Shown in pieces: positions 8,364 to 15,968 of a stretch of DNA of 64,000 nucleotides. The DNA is from an uncultured Clostridia bacterium (GTDB lineage Bacteria; Bacillota; Clostridia; Lachnospirales; CAG-274), in NCBI GenBank assembly GCA_947628755.1, contig CANRBC010000017.1:1-64000 (forward strand), given 5' to 3'. The notes beneath the pieces were generated by a model. The model worked only from the letters and a program-made list of their open reading frames with translations. It was not told the origin of the DNA and did not search any database. Position 1 is the first letter of the stretch; the number at the start of each line of letters is the position of its first letter. Made by a program: the position numbers and the translations under genes.

Positions 8364-8756
8364 TTATTCTGCAACAGTAATAAGAGCATCGCCGGAATTG
8401 ACTGACTGACCCTTAGTGACATTTACAGCTGTAACAGTACCTGCAACTGGAGTTACTATGTCGTTTTCCATTTTCATAGCCTCAAGTACGGCTACCACCT
8501 GATTGGCAGCGACCTTATCTCCTGTGTTCACCTTAATATCAAGTACAGTACCGGGCATAGGTGCAGGAACTTTTGTACCGCTGCCGGATGCGGGAGCAGG
8601 AGCAGGCGCAGAGACAGGAGCAGGAGTGGGCGCTGCCACAGGCGCTGCTGCCTGTGCAGGCGCAGGAGCTGTAGCCTTTACAGGAGCTGCTCCGTTTAAC
8701 TCCTCTACCTGTACGTCGTATACATTGCCATTTACTGTAATTCTATAATTTTTCAT
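8364..8756 (-). CDS. biotin carrier subunit (1.3S / MmdC-like)
   Basis: The 130-aa protein carries covalently bound biotin between the carboxyltransferases and the beta subunit. An N-terminal strand (MKNYRITVNGNVYDVQV) is followed by an Ala/Pro-rich flexible linker (residues about 25-60) and a C-terminal biotinyl domain with the biotinylation site EAMKMEN. The order and length match decarboxylase biotin subunits. Confidence 0.95.
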   Translation of the reverse strand: MKNYRITVNGNVYDVQVEELNGAAPVKATAPAPAQAAAPVAAPTPAPVSAPAPAPASGSGTKVPAPMPGTVLDIKVNTGDKVAANQVVAVLEAMKMENDIVTPVAGTVTAVNVTKGQSVNSGDALITVAE

Positions 8757-8768
8757 TTCTATATCCTC

Positions 8769-9143
8769 CTAAAATAAACGACTCTGCTGTTCTGCAAGAG
8801 CTTCCTTGTTCCAGCCTGTTACTCTTCTCAGTCTTCTTACCACAAGCCTGTCAGGACTTATGGGCTTTTTCTCGTATGCCGATACCGCCGCGGCTATAAC
8901 GGCAATAAGCTCCTTATCGTCTGCTTGGGTTATTACAGGCTCAGCTGCGACTACCGTCGCTTTTTCAGTCTGTGTTATAGGCTCTTTTGCTGCCTTGTCA
9001 GACTTTTCAGCGAATATCCTTCCGCTTATCATAAGTATAAGACTAATAAAAATAAGAACCGCAAATACAACGCCAAAACCTATTACGGTGACCATAATAC
9101 CTTCGGCAATATTTTCAAAGTGTAAAATACTCAGTAAATTCAT
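8769..9143 (-). CDS. OadG/MmdD-like gamma (delta) subunit
   Basis: Small single-span subunit that anchors and stabilises the decarboxylase. One membrane helix is seen near residues 15-40 (VTVIGFGVVFAVLIFISLIL), then an Ala/Glu-rich stalk and the C-terminal segment RVTGWNKEALAEQQSRLF. The ATG at 9143 is 8 bases after GGAGG; another ATG at 9149 is too close to the site. It lies between the biotin-carrier gene and the 12S-like gene. Confidence 0.85.
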   Translation of the reverse strand: MNLLSILHFENIAEGIMVTVIGFGVVFAVLIFISLILMISGRIFAEKSDKAAKEPITQTEKATVVAAEPVITQADDKELIAVIAAAVSAYEKKPISPDRLVVRRLRRVTGWNKEALAEQQSRLF

Positions 9144-9161
9144 TGTCATTGCCTCCGTATT

Positions 9162-10541
9162 TTAAAACTCTATGCTTGAATGCTTTCTCAAAACAGTATT
9201 TTCTCTCTTTGTCATAAGCATTTCAAGAGCCATTAAAATTCTCTTTCTTGTAGTGGAGGGAATAATAACGCCGTCTATATATCCCTTTGCCGCCACCTCA
9301 TAAGGTGATGTAACCTGGTCATATCTTTCGCTTGAAGTACCCATAATATTAATGGCAGCCTCTCTTGACATAAGAGCAACGCAAGCTGAAGGCCATGCGT
9401 ATACTATATCTGCGCCTATGTGCTTTGAATTCATGAGCAGATAAGCGTTGCCTATGCCGTTTCTTACTATAACGTTTATTTTCGGCACCGTAGCGTTTGC
9501 AAAGGCAAACATAAATTTAGCGCCGTATTTTATTGTATTGCTGTGTTCATTAGTATCATTGTGAACATAGCCGTCTATATCCGTAAATGTAACTATGGGG
9601 ATATTGAAGGCGTCGCATATATTTACAAATTCTCCTGCCTTCTTTGCGCTGTCTGCGGAAAGCTGTCCGTTATTGGCAACGACGCCTGCCGTAATACCGT
9701 CAAGACGAACAAAGCCTGTACGTATCCCCTTTGCAAAGCTCTCGCATATTTCAAAGAAATCGCCGTTATCAGCTATGGATTTGACAATATATTCCATATC
9801 TACGGGAGATACGTTATCTTCGGGAATAACGGTATTCAGAGTGGCGTCCTCTCTGTTAAGGTCGTCCGTAGGCTCTATCTGATAAAAGTCATCAAGGTTA
9901 TTTGAGGGAAGCATATCTATGAGCTTTCTCGCCTTATTAAAGCACTCCTCCTCATCGGGGCAGCTAAAGTGTACTACACCGTTTTCTGCAAGGGTCTTAG
10001 CGCCGCCGAGAGCCTCGTAGGTAGTAGCCTTACCCTCAAGACCGGAATATATGCTGGGGCTTGACATAAACATCTTTGCCCCTGTTTCGGACATTATTAC
10101 AAAATCCGAAAGTATGGAAAGGAAGCTGCTTATTCCGAGGCAGTTTCCCAATACTACACTTATCTGAGGTATAACGCCGCTGGCTGCCGTCTGATTTTTA
10201 AACATTATGCCATAGGCTTCGAGAGTGTCAAGACCGTCGTCTATCTTCATACCGTTGGAATCCATGACCGCCACTACGGGGCAGCCCATTTTAAGAGCAA
10301 GAGAATATACATCGTCTATTTTTCTTGCATGGTCCGTACTCACAGCCCCCTCCTGTGCAAATGCGTAAACCAGCTTGCCGTTTACAGTTCCGTAGCCCGT
10401 TACAACTCCTGCGTTCTTGTTGTAAGCGCCAAGCTCTACAAAGCTGTTTTCGTCAAACAGTTTTTCAAGTCTTTTGTAGGCTGTAGTCGGCTCTGCCTGC
10501 AGCTTGTCAATAAGCTCATTGATTTTATCAAGTCTGCTCAT
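9162..10541 (-). CDS. 12S-like acyl-CoA carboxyltransferase family subunit (divergent)
   Basis: The 459-aa protein has the crotonase-like double carboxyltransferase fold of methylmalonyl-CoA decarboxylase alpha and transcarboxylase 12S: RLEKLFDENSFVELG, VYAFAQEGAVSTDHARKI, VVAVMDSNGMKIDDG, then a second half with IPIVTFTDIDGYVHN and YEVAAKGYIDGVI. It is some 50-60 residues shorter than usual, and the second-domain motif normally reading GGAY is GNAY here, so substrate or activity may be changed. It is the first gene of the operon and is divergent from lysR. Confidence 0.8.
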   Translation of the reverse strand: MSRLDKINELIDKLQAEPTTAYKRLEKLFDENSFVELGAYNKNAGVVTGYGTVNGKLVYAFAQEGAVSTDHARKIDDVYSLALKMGCPVVAVMDSNGMKIDDGLDTLEAYGIMFKNQTAASGVIPQISVVLGNCLGISSFLSILSDFVIMSETGAKMFMSSPSIYSGLEGKATTYEALGGAKTLAENGVVHFSCPDEEECFNKARKLIDMLPSNNLDDFYQIEPTDDLNREDATLNTVIPEDNVSPVDMEYIVKSIADNGDFFEICESFAKGIRTGFVRLDGITAGVVANNGQLSADSAKKAGEFVNICDAFNIPIVTFTDIDGYVHNDTNEHSNTIKYGAKFMFAFANATVPKINVIVRNGIGNAYLLMNSKHIGADIVYAWPSACVALMSREAAINIMGTSSERYDQVTSPYEVAAKGYIDGVIIPSTTRKRILMALEMLMTKRENTVLRKHSSIEF

Positions 10542-10590
10542 TTTAAAACCTCCTGTGAAATTTTTGAAAAAAAACCGATAAAAAACTTGT

Positions 10591-10604
10591 AATTATACAT
10601 AATT
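10591..10604. promoter_or_regulatory. candidate LysR operator in the divergent promoter region
   Basis: AATTAT and ATAATT are arranged around AC in the centre of the 146-bp region between the decarboxylase operon and lysR. The plus-strand elements TTGTAA and TACTAT (17 bases apart) around it would serve lysR. LysR regulators commonly bind such T-N11-A sites next to their own gene. Confidence 0.35.
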
Positions 10605-10687
10605 TATTGTACTATAAATACGAAATTATATAAAATATTTTTTCTTATATATTATATATAACGCTAATCCTATAAGGAGGTTTTTTT

Positions 10688-11608
10688 ATGGATTTAAAGG
10701 AATTTGAATACGTTTTGGCAATAAACGAGGAAAAGAGCTTTTCAAAGGCTGCAAAGAAGCTCTTTATATCCCAACCCTCCTTGAGCCAATATATAAACAG
10801 GCTTGAAAGTCAGATGGGCATAACCATATTCGACAGAAACACTATACCCCTTTCTCTTACATACGCAGGAGAGCTTTATATAAAATCCATCAAGGATATT
10901 ATAAACATTATTGAAAATCTCCACAAGGAATTTGACGATATTTCCAGCTTGAAAAAGGGACGCCTGAATATAGGTCTTACACCATCAAAGGCAAACAATC
11001 CTCTTCCTGCCATTTTGCCCGTATTCAGAAAGGAATATCCCGGCATAGAGCTTGAAATAACCGAGGAAAATTCCTCTGTGCTGGAGGATATGCTTTTGAG
11101 AGGACAGGTGGATTTGTGTATGATGAATCTGCCTATCAAAAGCAAGGGCATCGAATACGAGGCTATAATAAAGGAAAATCTTTATCTTGCAGCTCCTCCG
11201 GACTTTGAGCCGAAGCATACAACAAAAAATGATACGCCCTATCCCCAGATAGATATAAGAGACCTTAGCGACGAGCAGTTTATTTTCCTGCATCCCAGTC
11301 AGAGGCTCAGACAAATTGCCGACGCAATATTTGCAAAGGCAAATATAAAGCCTCACGTACTTCTGGAGACATCCGGCATAGAAACAGCCTTAAGGCTTTC
11401 CGCCGCAGGCATGGGATTTTGTCTTGTACCGGAGTTTTCGGTTAAGTATGCAGGACTTACAAAGCAGCCTAAATACTACTCTCTCAGCTCTGATTTAAAC
11501 TGGACTCTTGTAATAGCTTACAGAGAAAACGCATACAGGACGAAAGCCGCTGCCGCCTTTGCGGAAACAGTCAAAAAGGTAGTATGCTCACAGGAGGTCG
11601 AACAATGA
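10688..11608 (+). CDS. LysR family transcriptional regulator
   Basis: The 306-aa protein has the winged HTH at residues 1-60 (KSFSKAAKKLFISQPSLSQY) and a substrate-binding domain from about 90. RBS AAGGAGG precedes the ATG. It is transcribed away from the decarboxylase operon, the typical place for its regulator. Its stop overlaps the exonuclease start in ATGA. Confidence 0.92.
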   Translation: MDLKEFEYVLAINEEKSFSKAAKKLFISQPSLSQYINRLESQMGITIFDRNTIPLSLTYAGELYIKSIKDIINIIENLHKEFDDISSLKKGRLNIGLTPSKANNPLPAILPVFRKEYPGIELEITEENSSVLEDMLLRGQVDLCMMNLPIKSKGIEYEAIIKENLYLAAPPDFEPKHTTKNDTPYPQIDIRDLSDEQFIFLHPSQRLRQIADAIFAKANIKPHVLLETSGIETALRLSAAGMGFCLVPEFSVKYAGLTKQPKYYSLSSDLNWTLVIAYRENAYRTKAAAAFAETVKKVVCSQEVEQ

Positions 11609-12204
11609 TAGTTCTGGATTTGGAATTCAATCAGGCATTTGATTTCGGCGACCATGAGAGAGGAAGCGAAGTCGACCCCAAATGTCGGTTTGAGATAATA
11701 CAGATAGGCGCAGTAAAAACAGATGAGCTGTATAACGTTACAGACTCCTTCAATATTCTTATCAAGCCTATTATATATCCCCGCATACACCCTTATGTAG
11801 AGAAAATAACAGGCTTTACCGGCAAGGATTTTTACGGCGCTCCCAACTTTCCCGAAGCCTATGCAAAATTCAGAAAATTTGTGGACGGCGACCTTGTGCT
11901 GGGTACTTGGGGTTACAGCGATATAAAGGCTCTATACAGAAACATAACATATCACAGGCTTACAGAAGACCCCGTTATAATAAAATATGTGGATATTCAA
12001 CAAATCGCCACAAAATATATAGGCTTCAGCAAGGGCGGTGCCATAGGACTTAAAAACGCCGTGGAAGCTCTGAATATTACAATAGATGAGGACAAGCATT
12101 TCCACAATGCCTCCGGTGACGCTTACTATACCGCCAGAATACTCAGAAAGATATGTCCCGATAAGCCTTTGATAAGAATATTCAATTCCAAACACATTAA
12201 ATAA
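11605..12204 (+). CDS. DEDDh 3'-5' exonuclease
   Basis: The protein (199 aa from the ATG at 11605, which follows AGGAGGT) has the exonuclease signature: D-x-E in VLDLEFNQAF, EKITGFTG, WGYSDIKALYRN and the final HNASGDAYYTARIL with the His and Asp of the DEDDh type. It is probably a stand-alone RNase T/exonuclease domain protein (KapD/Eri-like). Translation is coupled to lysR. Confidence 0.85.
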   Translation: MIVLDLEFNQAFDFGDHERGSEVDPKCRFEIIQIGAVKTDELYNVTDSFNILIKPIIYPRIHPYVEKITGFTGKDFYGAPNFPEAYAKFRKFVDGDLVLGTWGYSDIKALYRNITYHRLTEDPVIIKYVDIQQIATKYIGFSKGGAIGLKNAVEALNITIDEDKHFHNASGDAYYTARILRKICPDKPLIRIFNSKHIK

Positions 12205-12241
12205 AGCGGAAAAGGTAATATGCCCTTTCCGCTTATTTTTT
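12204..12241 (+). terminator. terminator after the exonuclease gene
   Basis: AAGCGGAAAAGG pairs with CCCTTTCCGCTT and is followed by ATTTTTTAAT. Confidence 0.8.
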
Positions 12242-12473
12242 AATAATTGTCATTTCCGTAATCTATGCCTTTGTCCGTTATGGCAAGCCTTGCCTTTTTG
12301 TCGCCCATTGAGAGTATTTTCAGATAGCCCTCCTCTTCAAGCAAACGAATTGCACCCTTATTTATCTCTATCTCATCGGGGGCATCCGTCTTGTACTGAT
12401 ATGTATATGTGTCTCCACCCGTTACATAAGACTGATACATTCTGGAAAATATCTTAGCTGCATTTTTGTCCAT
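12240..12473 (-). CDS. small winged-helix-like protein, unknown function
   Basis: The 77-aa protein reads like a compact winged helix: EINKGAIRLLEEEGYLKIL followed by KARLAITDKGIDYG, the usual recognition-helix/wing pattern of small regulators. It has a good ribosome site (AAAGGAG). It is convergent with the exonuclease and divergent from cotJA. No family name can be given. Confidence 0.65.
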   Translation of the reverse strand: MDKNAAKIFSRMYQSYVTGGDTYTYQYKTDAPDEIEINKGAIRLLEEEGYLKILSMGDKKARLAITDKGIDYGNDNY

Positions 12474-12553
12474 GGTATTTCTCCTTTGTATTTAGCTTTA
12501 TATGGCAATTATACAATATTCGGATATAAAAATCAATAATGTAAAAGCACCAA

Positions 12554-12591
12554 ACCGCCTTTATTTCATATATTGACATTGTAAAGGCGGT
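12554..12591 (+). promoter_or_regulatory. inverted repeat covering the cotJA ribosome binding site
   Basis: ACCGCCTTTA (12554-12563) and TAAAGGCGGT (12582-12591) are perfectly complementary with an 18-base loop. The right arm contains the AAAGGCGG ribosome site of cotJA, whose ATG is at 12598. In RNA the stem would hide that site; as DNA it could be an operator. Confidence 0.5.
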
Positions 12592-12597
12592 GAATTT

Positions 12598-12780
12598 ATG
12601 AGAATTATGAATACTGACACGAATATCGATACCGGCTGTATGCCCTTTGAGGAATATATCAGGGTAAAGGAGCTTGCATTTGCATACGTTCCCATACAGA
12701 AAATATGCAGCTATTTCGAGCCTATGGAAAGCCTTGTAAACGGAACGGTCTTTCCGAGCTTATACAAACCATATAAATAG
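12598..12780 (+). CDS. cotJA: spore coat-associated protein CotJA
   Basis: The 60-aa product has the CotJA pattern: MPFEEYIRVKELAFAYVPIQ near residues 15-34, then FEPMESLVNGTVFPSLYKPY. In Bacillus the cotJ operon is made in the mother cell under sigma-E and its products enter the inner coat. First gene of cotJA-cotJB-cotJC. Confidence 0.93.
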   Translation: MRIMNTDTNIDTGCMPFEEYIRVKELAFAYVPIQKICSYFEPMESLVNGTVFPSLYKPYK

Positions 12781-12789
12781 GAGGCAGTT

Positions 12790-13071
12790 ATGGATAAAAA
12801 TCAGTTATTAAAGCGACTTACAGTATTGGATTTTATTGCTGTGGATTTACAGCTTTATCTGGACACTCATCCCGACGACACGGAGGCTATCGACAAGTAT
12901 AATTCCGTAATAAAGGAAGCGGATATGCTGAGAATGAAGTACGAGGAGCTTATAGGACCTCTCTATTCCTTCCGTTCCTCTAACAAGGGCGATACCTTTG
13001 AATGGATAAAAACGCCCTGGCCATGGCAGAGCTCAGCAAACTTTGAATTAAGCGAGGAGGAAAAGCAATAA
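12790..13071 (+). CDS. cotJB: spore coat protein CotJB
   Basis: The 93-aa product matches CotJB: LLKRLTVLDFIAVDLQLYLD, HPDDTEAIDKYN and a C-terminal tryptophan-rich FEWIKTPWPWQ. It starts 10 bases after cotJA, and its stop overlaps the cotJC start (TAATG). Confidence 0.93.
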   Translation: MDKNQLLKRLTVLDFIAVDLQLYLDTHPDDTEAIDKYNSVIKEADMLRMKYEELIGPLYSFRSSNKGDTFEWIKTPWPWQSSANFELSEEEKQ

Positions 13072-13292
13072 TGTGGATATATGAAAAGAAACTTGAATTT
13101 CCCGTTAAAATAAAAAAGACCAATCCTGCTCTTGCCAAGGTGATAATTTCTCAGTTCGGCGGACCGGACGGCGAGCTTGCAGCGTCCCTCAGATATATAA
13201 GCCAGAGATTTGCCGCCGTTACCGACCAGTCAAAGGCAACTCTTTCTGATATAGGCACAGAGGAATTTGTTTATAATGTTTTACAAAGTTAA
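13071..13292 (+). pseudogene. cotJC: cotJC 5' fragment, split by the prophage
   Basis: CotJC is a manganese-catalase-like coat protein of roughly 190-200 aa. Here only 73 codons remain. Residues 1-66 match the family (MWIYEKKLEFPVKIKK, QFGGPDGELAASLRYISQRF, LSDIGTEEF), then the frame runs into seven foreign residues, VYNVLQS, and stops. The break is right after the Glu of the E-x-x-H metal-ligand motif (family reading TEEFAH). Phage DNA starts at this point, so the rest of the gene should lie beyond the prophage, right of the window. Precise excision would rebuild the gene. Confidence 0.9.
13255..13285. mobile_element. prophage left attachment junction (attL)
   Basis: Host coding sequence of cotJC ends at about 13268-13269, where similarity to the CotJC family stops within one codon. 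The downstream side is AT-rich phage DNA with its own terminator. The serine recombinase at the other end fits a short crossover core. The exact core needs attR, which is outside the window. Confidence 0.75.
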
Positions 13293-13324
13293 AAAGCAAG
13301 GAATAATATTAATCCTTGCTTTTG
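13291..13324. terminator. terminator at the prophage left end
   Basis: AAAAGCAAGGA and TCCTTGCTTTT form an 11-bp stem with A and T runs on both sides, just inside attL. It can end both the truncated cotJ transcript and the leftward phage gene at 13309. Confidence 0.8.
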
Positions 13325-13785
13325 TATCTATCAAGCAACCCTAATATTTCGGGTTCGTCTATTATATCTTCCATTTGACAGCCCAAAGCCAAACAGATTT
13401 TTAAGATTACATCAATCTTAGAAAGCCGCTTAAGTCCCTGTTCGTAAGATTGCAGAAACTCTTTCTTAATTCCTACTTTTTTTGCAAGCTGATACTGAGA
13501 TAAGCCAGCATCCTCCCGGACTTGCTTTAACTTACTCGTTCCTATTCTACTCTTCAATCCCTCAAGAGTTTTGGATAAGAGCAAATCCAACTCACCTTTG
13601 GATTCAGCAATTATCGCCTTTGCATATAACTCTGCATTTTCTTTTTTATTAAAATACGTTTCAATGATTGACTTGCCGCCCTCTGAACTAAGTGTAGAAG
13701 TACTAGGTATTTGCCCCTCACATTCTGTTAAGGTGCATTCTACCTTGCCATCTGTATCTACCGTCTTTGTAACTATGTAATACAA
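13309..13785 (-). CDS. XRE-family regulator at the prophage end
   Basis: The 158-aa protein has a C-terminal HTH_XRE domain (residues about 92-148): LKQVREDAGLSQYQLAKKVG, then FLQSYEQGLKRLSKIDVILK and a Leu/Asp-rich end. The N-terminal 80 residues (MYYIVTKTVDTDGKVECTL) are of unknown type. The start codon is TTG after AAGGTGG. It has its own promoter with a palindrome and lies beyond the lysis genes, so it is probably expressed in the lysogen; it may be an accessory regulator or an antitoxin-like gene. Confidence 0.75.
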   Translation of the reverse strand: MYYIVTKTVDTDGKVECTLTECEGQIPSTSTLSSEGGKSIIETYFNKKENAELYAKAIIAESKGELDLLLSKTLEGLKSRIGTSKLKQVREDAGLSQYQLAKKVGIKKEFLQSYEQGLKRLSKIDVILKICLALGCQMEDIIDEPEILGLLDRYKSKD

Positions 13786-13932
13786 TCTTATACCACCTTT
13801 AAATTTTCTATAAGGAGGACATTTAACCCTCCCACTCCAGTTTATTTTACATCTCAGTTGTTAAGTAATATGACTATAACTCACACTCCTATTAAGAAGT
13901 GACAAATTATATTGAGGTCTATCCCTACATTT

Positions 13933-13961
13933 AAAGTATCAAAATAATATACTTTTGTCAA
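13933..13961 (-). promoter_or_regulatory. promoter and palindromic operator of the end-located regulator
   Basis: On the minus strand TTGACA (13961-13956) and TACTTT (13938-13933) are 17 bases apart. AAAGTAT (13933-13939) and ATACTTT (13949-13955) form an inverted repeat covering the -10 box and most of the spacer, so binding there would block transcription; autoregulation by the XRE protein is likely. The rest of 13786-13970 shows no gene. Confidence 0.6.
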
Positions 13962-13970
13962 TATTTTTAG

Positions 13971-14010
13971 CAATAAAAAATAAGGGTATGCACCGAAGTA
14001 CATACCCTGT
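13971..14010 (-). terminator. terminator at the end of the phage late operon
   Basis: AGGGTATG and CATACCCT form an 8-bp stem; on the minus strand it is followed by TTATTTTTTATT. It lies just after the endolysin gene. Confidence 0.8.
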
Positions 14011-14014
14011 TTTT

Positions 14015-14767
14015 TTAATTATATATTCCTGCTCTGTCGTTTATGACAAGAACTCTTAGCAGCGTTTCGCTTATCTCCAGTCCCTTATCCGTACCCTTGA
14101 GGATACCTTTATCATAGAGCTTCTGTACAGTAGCCTTGCCCCATTCGGGCACTTCACTTATTTCGTTGTACACCTTGTCCCTGTACTTGTATACCATATC
14201 GTTTGCCTCTTTTTTTGCTATTTCTCGTACCTGTGCTTCTGTCATTTCATTTTCCTCCTGTATCAATTTTTTAAACTCCTGCCACTCACTTGCTACTCTT
14301 ACCCAAGGCTCTGGGCAAAGCTTACCGCAAACATCGTAATGACGTATAACCCTCTCTGCAGGAATATTAAATCTCTGCATCAGATACTTAACTACCTTAA
14401 TAGTATTAAGCATCGTTTCTTTTGGTATAACGTATTGTCCATTTATTTTAGTGCTACACATTTCCACGCCAATACTATTGACGTTGCGGCAGTCACATTT
14501 AAACTTCATGCCTTTAGTCTCACAATGGAAAGCGATGCGGTCAAACGGTATGCTTTGAGTGCAACTATCATTATCGATAAACAAATGAGATCCAACTCCG
14601 ACTGCAGTCCGACCAAAATATGAACCGTTTCCTGTGTCGGTATCGCCATTGTTACCCGTAAAATGAATAACTATGTATTCTATGAAAGATAATGCCCTAT
14701 ATCCACCATAATTGGCAGGATTTGACGGTATATTATAATAAGGCAAGTCTAATCCATCAATATACAT
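14015..14767 (-). CDS. endolysin, N-acetylmuramoyl-L-alanine amidase
   Basis: Amidase_2 (PGRP-like) enzyme that cuts the bond between muramic acid and the stem peptide at lysis. With the ATG at 14767 (8 bases after AAGGAG; an in-frame GTG at 14776 overlaps that site) the protein has 250 aa. Zinc ligands are His35 (YIVIHFTG), His143 (VIRHYDVCGK) and Cys151 (LCPEP). The last 70 residues hold a charged helix and the repeat-like VPEWGKATVQKLYDKGILKG, probably wall binding. It follows the holin gene. Confidence 0.92.
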   Translation of the reverse strand: MYIDGLDLPYYNIPSNPANYGGYRALSFIEYIVIHFTGNNGDTDTGNGSYFGRTAVGVGSHLFIDNDSCTQSIPFDRIAFHCETKGMKFKCDCRNVNSIGVEMCSTKINGQYVIPKETMLNTIKVVKYLMQRFNIPAERVIRHYDVCGKLCPEPWVRVASEWQEFKKLIQEENEMTEAQVREIAKKEANDMVYKYRDKVYNEISEVPEWGKATVQKLYDKGILKGTDKGLEISETLLRVLVINDRAGIYN

Positions 14768-14772
14768 ATCTA

Positions 14773-15228
14773 TCACTCCTTGCCATTGGCTAAATCATCA
14801 ATGGCCTTATCCGCTACTTCAAGTCCCCTTATAAGGAACTTTGGTACATTCCAGCCAAGTTTTACTCCGTTTTCAAATATGCTTCTGATTTCGTTCACAA
14901 GATAGCTTGCCAACACAAACCAACCTATGCCTATGGCAAAGCTCAAATCCACGCCTATAAGCTCGCCTAATCTTACAAAGGCATACGCTATGTAAAAAGC
15001 GATAAATATTATTACCCAGTAGCCCAGCTTTTTGACAATACCTCTCGCTCCTACCTTGGAGCTCTCCAGCTTGTTAATCCTAGCATAATACCATCCTGTA
15101 AGCCAGTCCACAATGTTAAGCACAAGTAGACCCACAAATAAAAACCAGTATTTGCCCAGTATTGCCGCAAATATCGTTACAATAATACCGCCTATAAAAT
15201 TAACCTTGTTAATAATTACATTTTCCAT
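14773..15228 (-). CDS. phage holin (Holin_4 family)
   Basis: The 151-aa membrane protein opens the inner membrane so that the endolysin reaches the wall. Helices are visible near residues 10-40, 70-90 and 95-112. Family marks are LVLNIVDWLTGWYYARINK and VGARGIVKKLGYWV. It lies directly before the amidase gene. Confidence 0.9.
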   Translation of the reverse strand: MENVIINKVNFIGGIIVTIFAAILGKYWFLFVGLLVLNIVDWLTGWYYARINKLESSKVGARGIVKKLGYWVIIFIAFYIAYAFVRLGELIGVDLSFAIGIGWFVLASYLVNEIRSIFENGVKLGWNVPKFLIRGLEVADKAIDDLANGKE

Positions 15229-15240
15229 TTCTATCCTCCT

Positions 15241-15942
15241 TTAACTACCGAATAAATTCCTTATTTCCTCCACCGTTATCGGTTGTAAGTCGTCCAGTTT
15301 TGCCTTATCCGTCTTGCTCATAAGTCCGTCTTCGCTCCGTGTCGCTGCCGTTGTAGGAGCGTGGGGACTGTTCGCATGGGTATAGGCTTCTTGTACCCAG
15401 TCGCCACGTCCTGCCGTAGAAGAGGTATTACCCAACGCCAGGCTTGCAGATATTTCCACAAAAACTGTCCCGGACCATCTGTAGACCTTGTTTGTTGAAA
15501 TGTCTACATATATCTTATCACTCTGCCCTGTTATTGCAGTTGTGTGGTCGCTTTCCTTCCAGAATTTGCTGTTGTAGTAATAGCCTTCTGTTACATCATC
15601 TACAAATGAAGGCAGTTGCGATGACGGTACCTTGCCGTCTGCGCCTAATTCAGCAACACCTCCGGCAGCGCCTTTTTGTGCTATACTGAGTTTTTTATTA
15701 AGCTCAGTTAAAATGACCTTGTTTTGTACAGGGTTTTCACTCCCTGAATCCAATGTACTGTCTACCGTTATCTTATTAGCCCCTTCGGCTATGCTTTCAA
15801 GCTTTGCCTTAAGCTCATTAGTAAAGTCGTTAGTTGACAGAGCTTTACCACTTACTTTATCAACTTTAACAGACAGATATTCGCCTATTAAAGCCGCAAG
15901 TTCGTCCAAACCTTTCAGGTCTAGATATTTATTTTCACTCAT
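15241..15942 (-). CDS. tail fibre-associated protein
   Basis: The 233-aa protein has phage fibre features: LDSGSENPVQNKVILTELNK (a segment repeated almost identically in the fibre gene upstream), LSIAQKGAAGGVAELGADGK and the SQLPSFVDDV linker, then YYYNSKFWKESDHTTAITGQ and LDDLQPITVEEIRNLF at the end. Fibre proteins of many Firmicute phages carry such modules. It sits between the distal fibre and the holin. Confidence 0.75.
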   Translation of the reverse strand: MSENKYLDLKGLDELAALIGEYLSVKVDKVSGKALSTNDFTNELKAKLESIAEGANKITVDSTLDSGSENPVQNKVILTELNKKLSIAQKGAAGGVAELGADGKVPSSQLPSFVDDVTEGYYYNSKFWKESDHTTAITGQSDKIYVDISTNKVYRWSGTVFVEISASLALGNTSSTAGRGDWVQEAYTHANSPHAPTTAATRSEDGLMSKTDKAKLDDLQPITVEEIRNLFGS

Positions 15943-15968
15943 ATAATCACCTCACTTAAACAATACAC

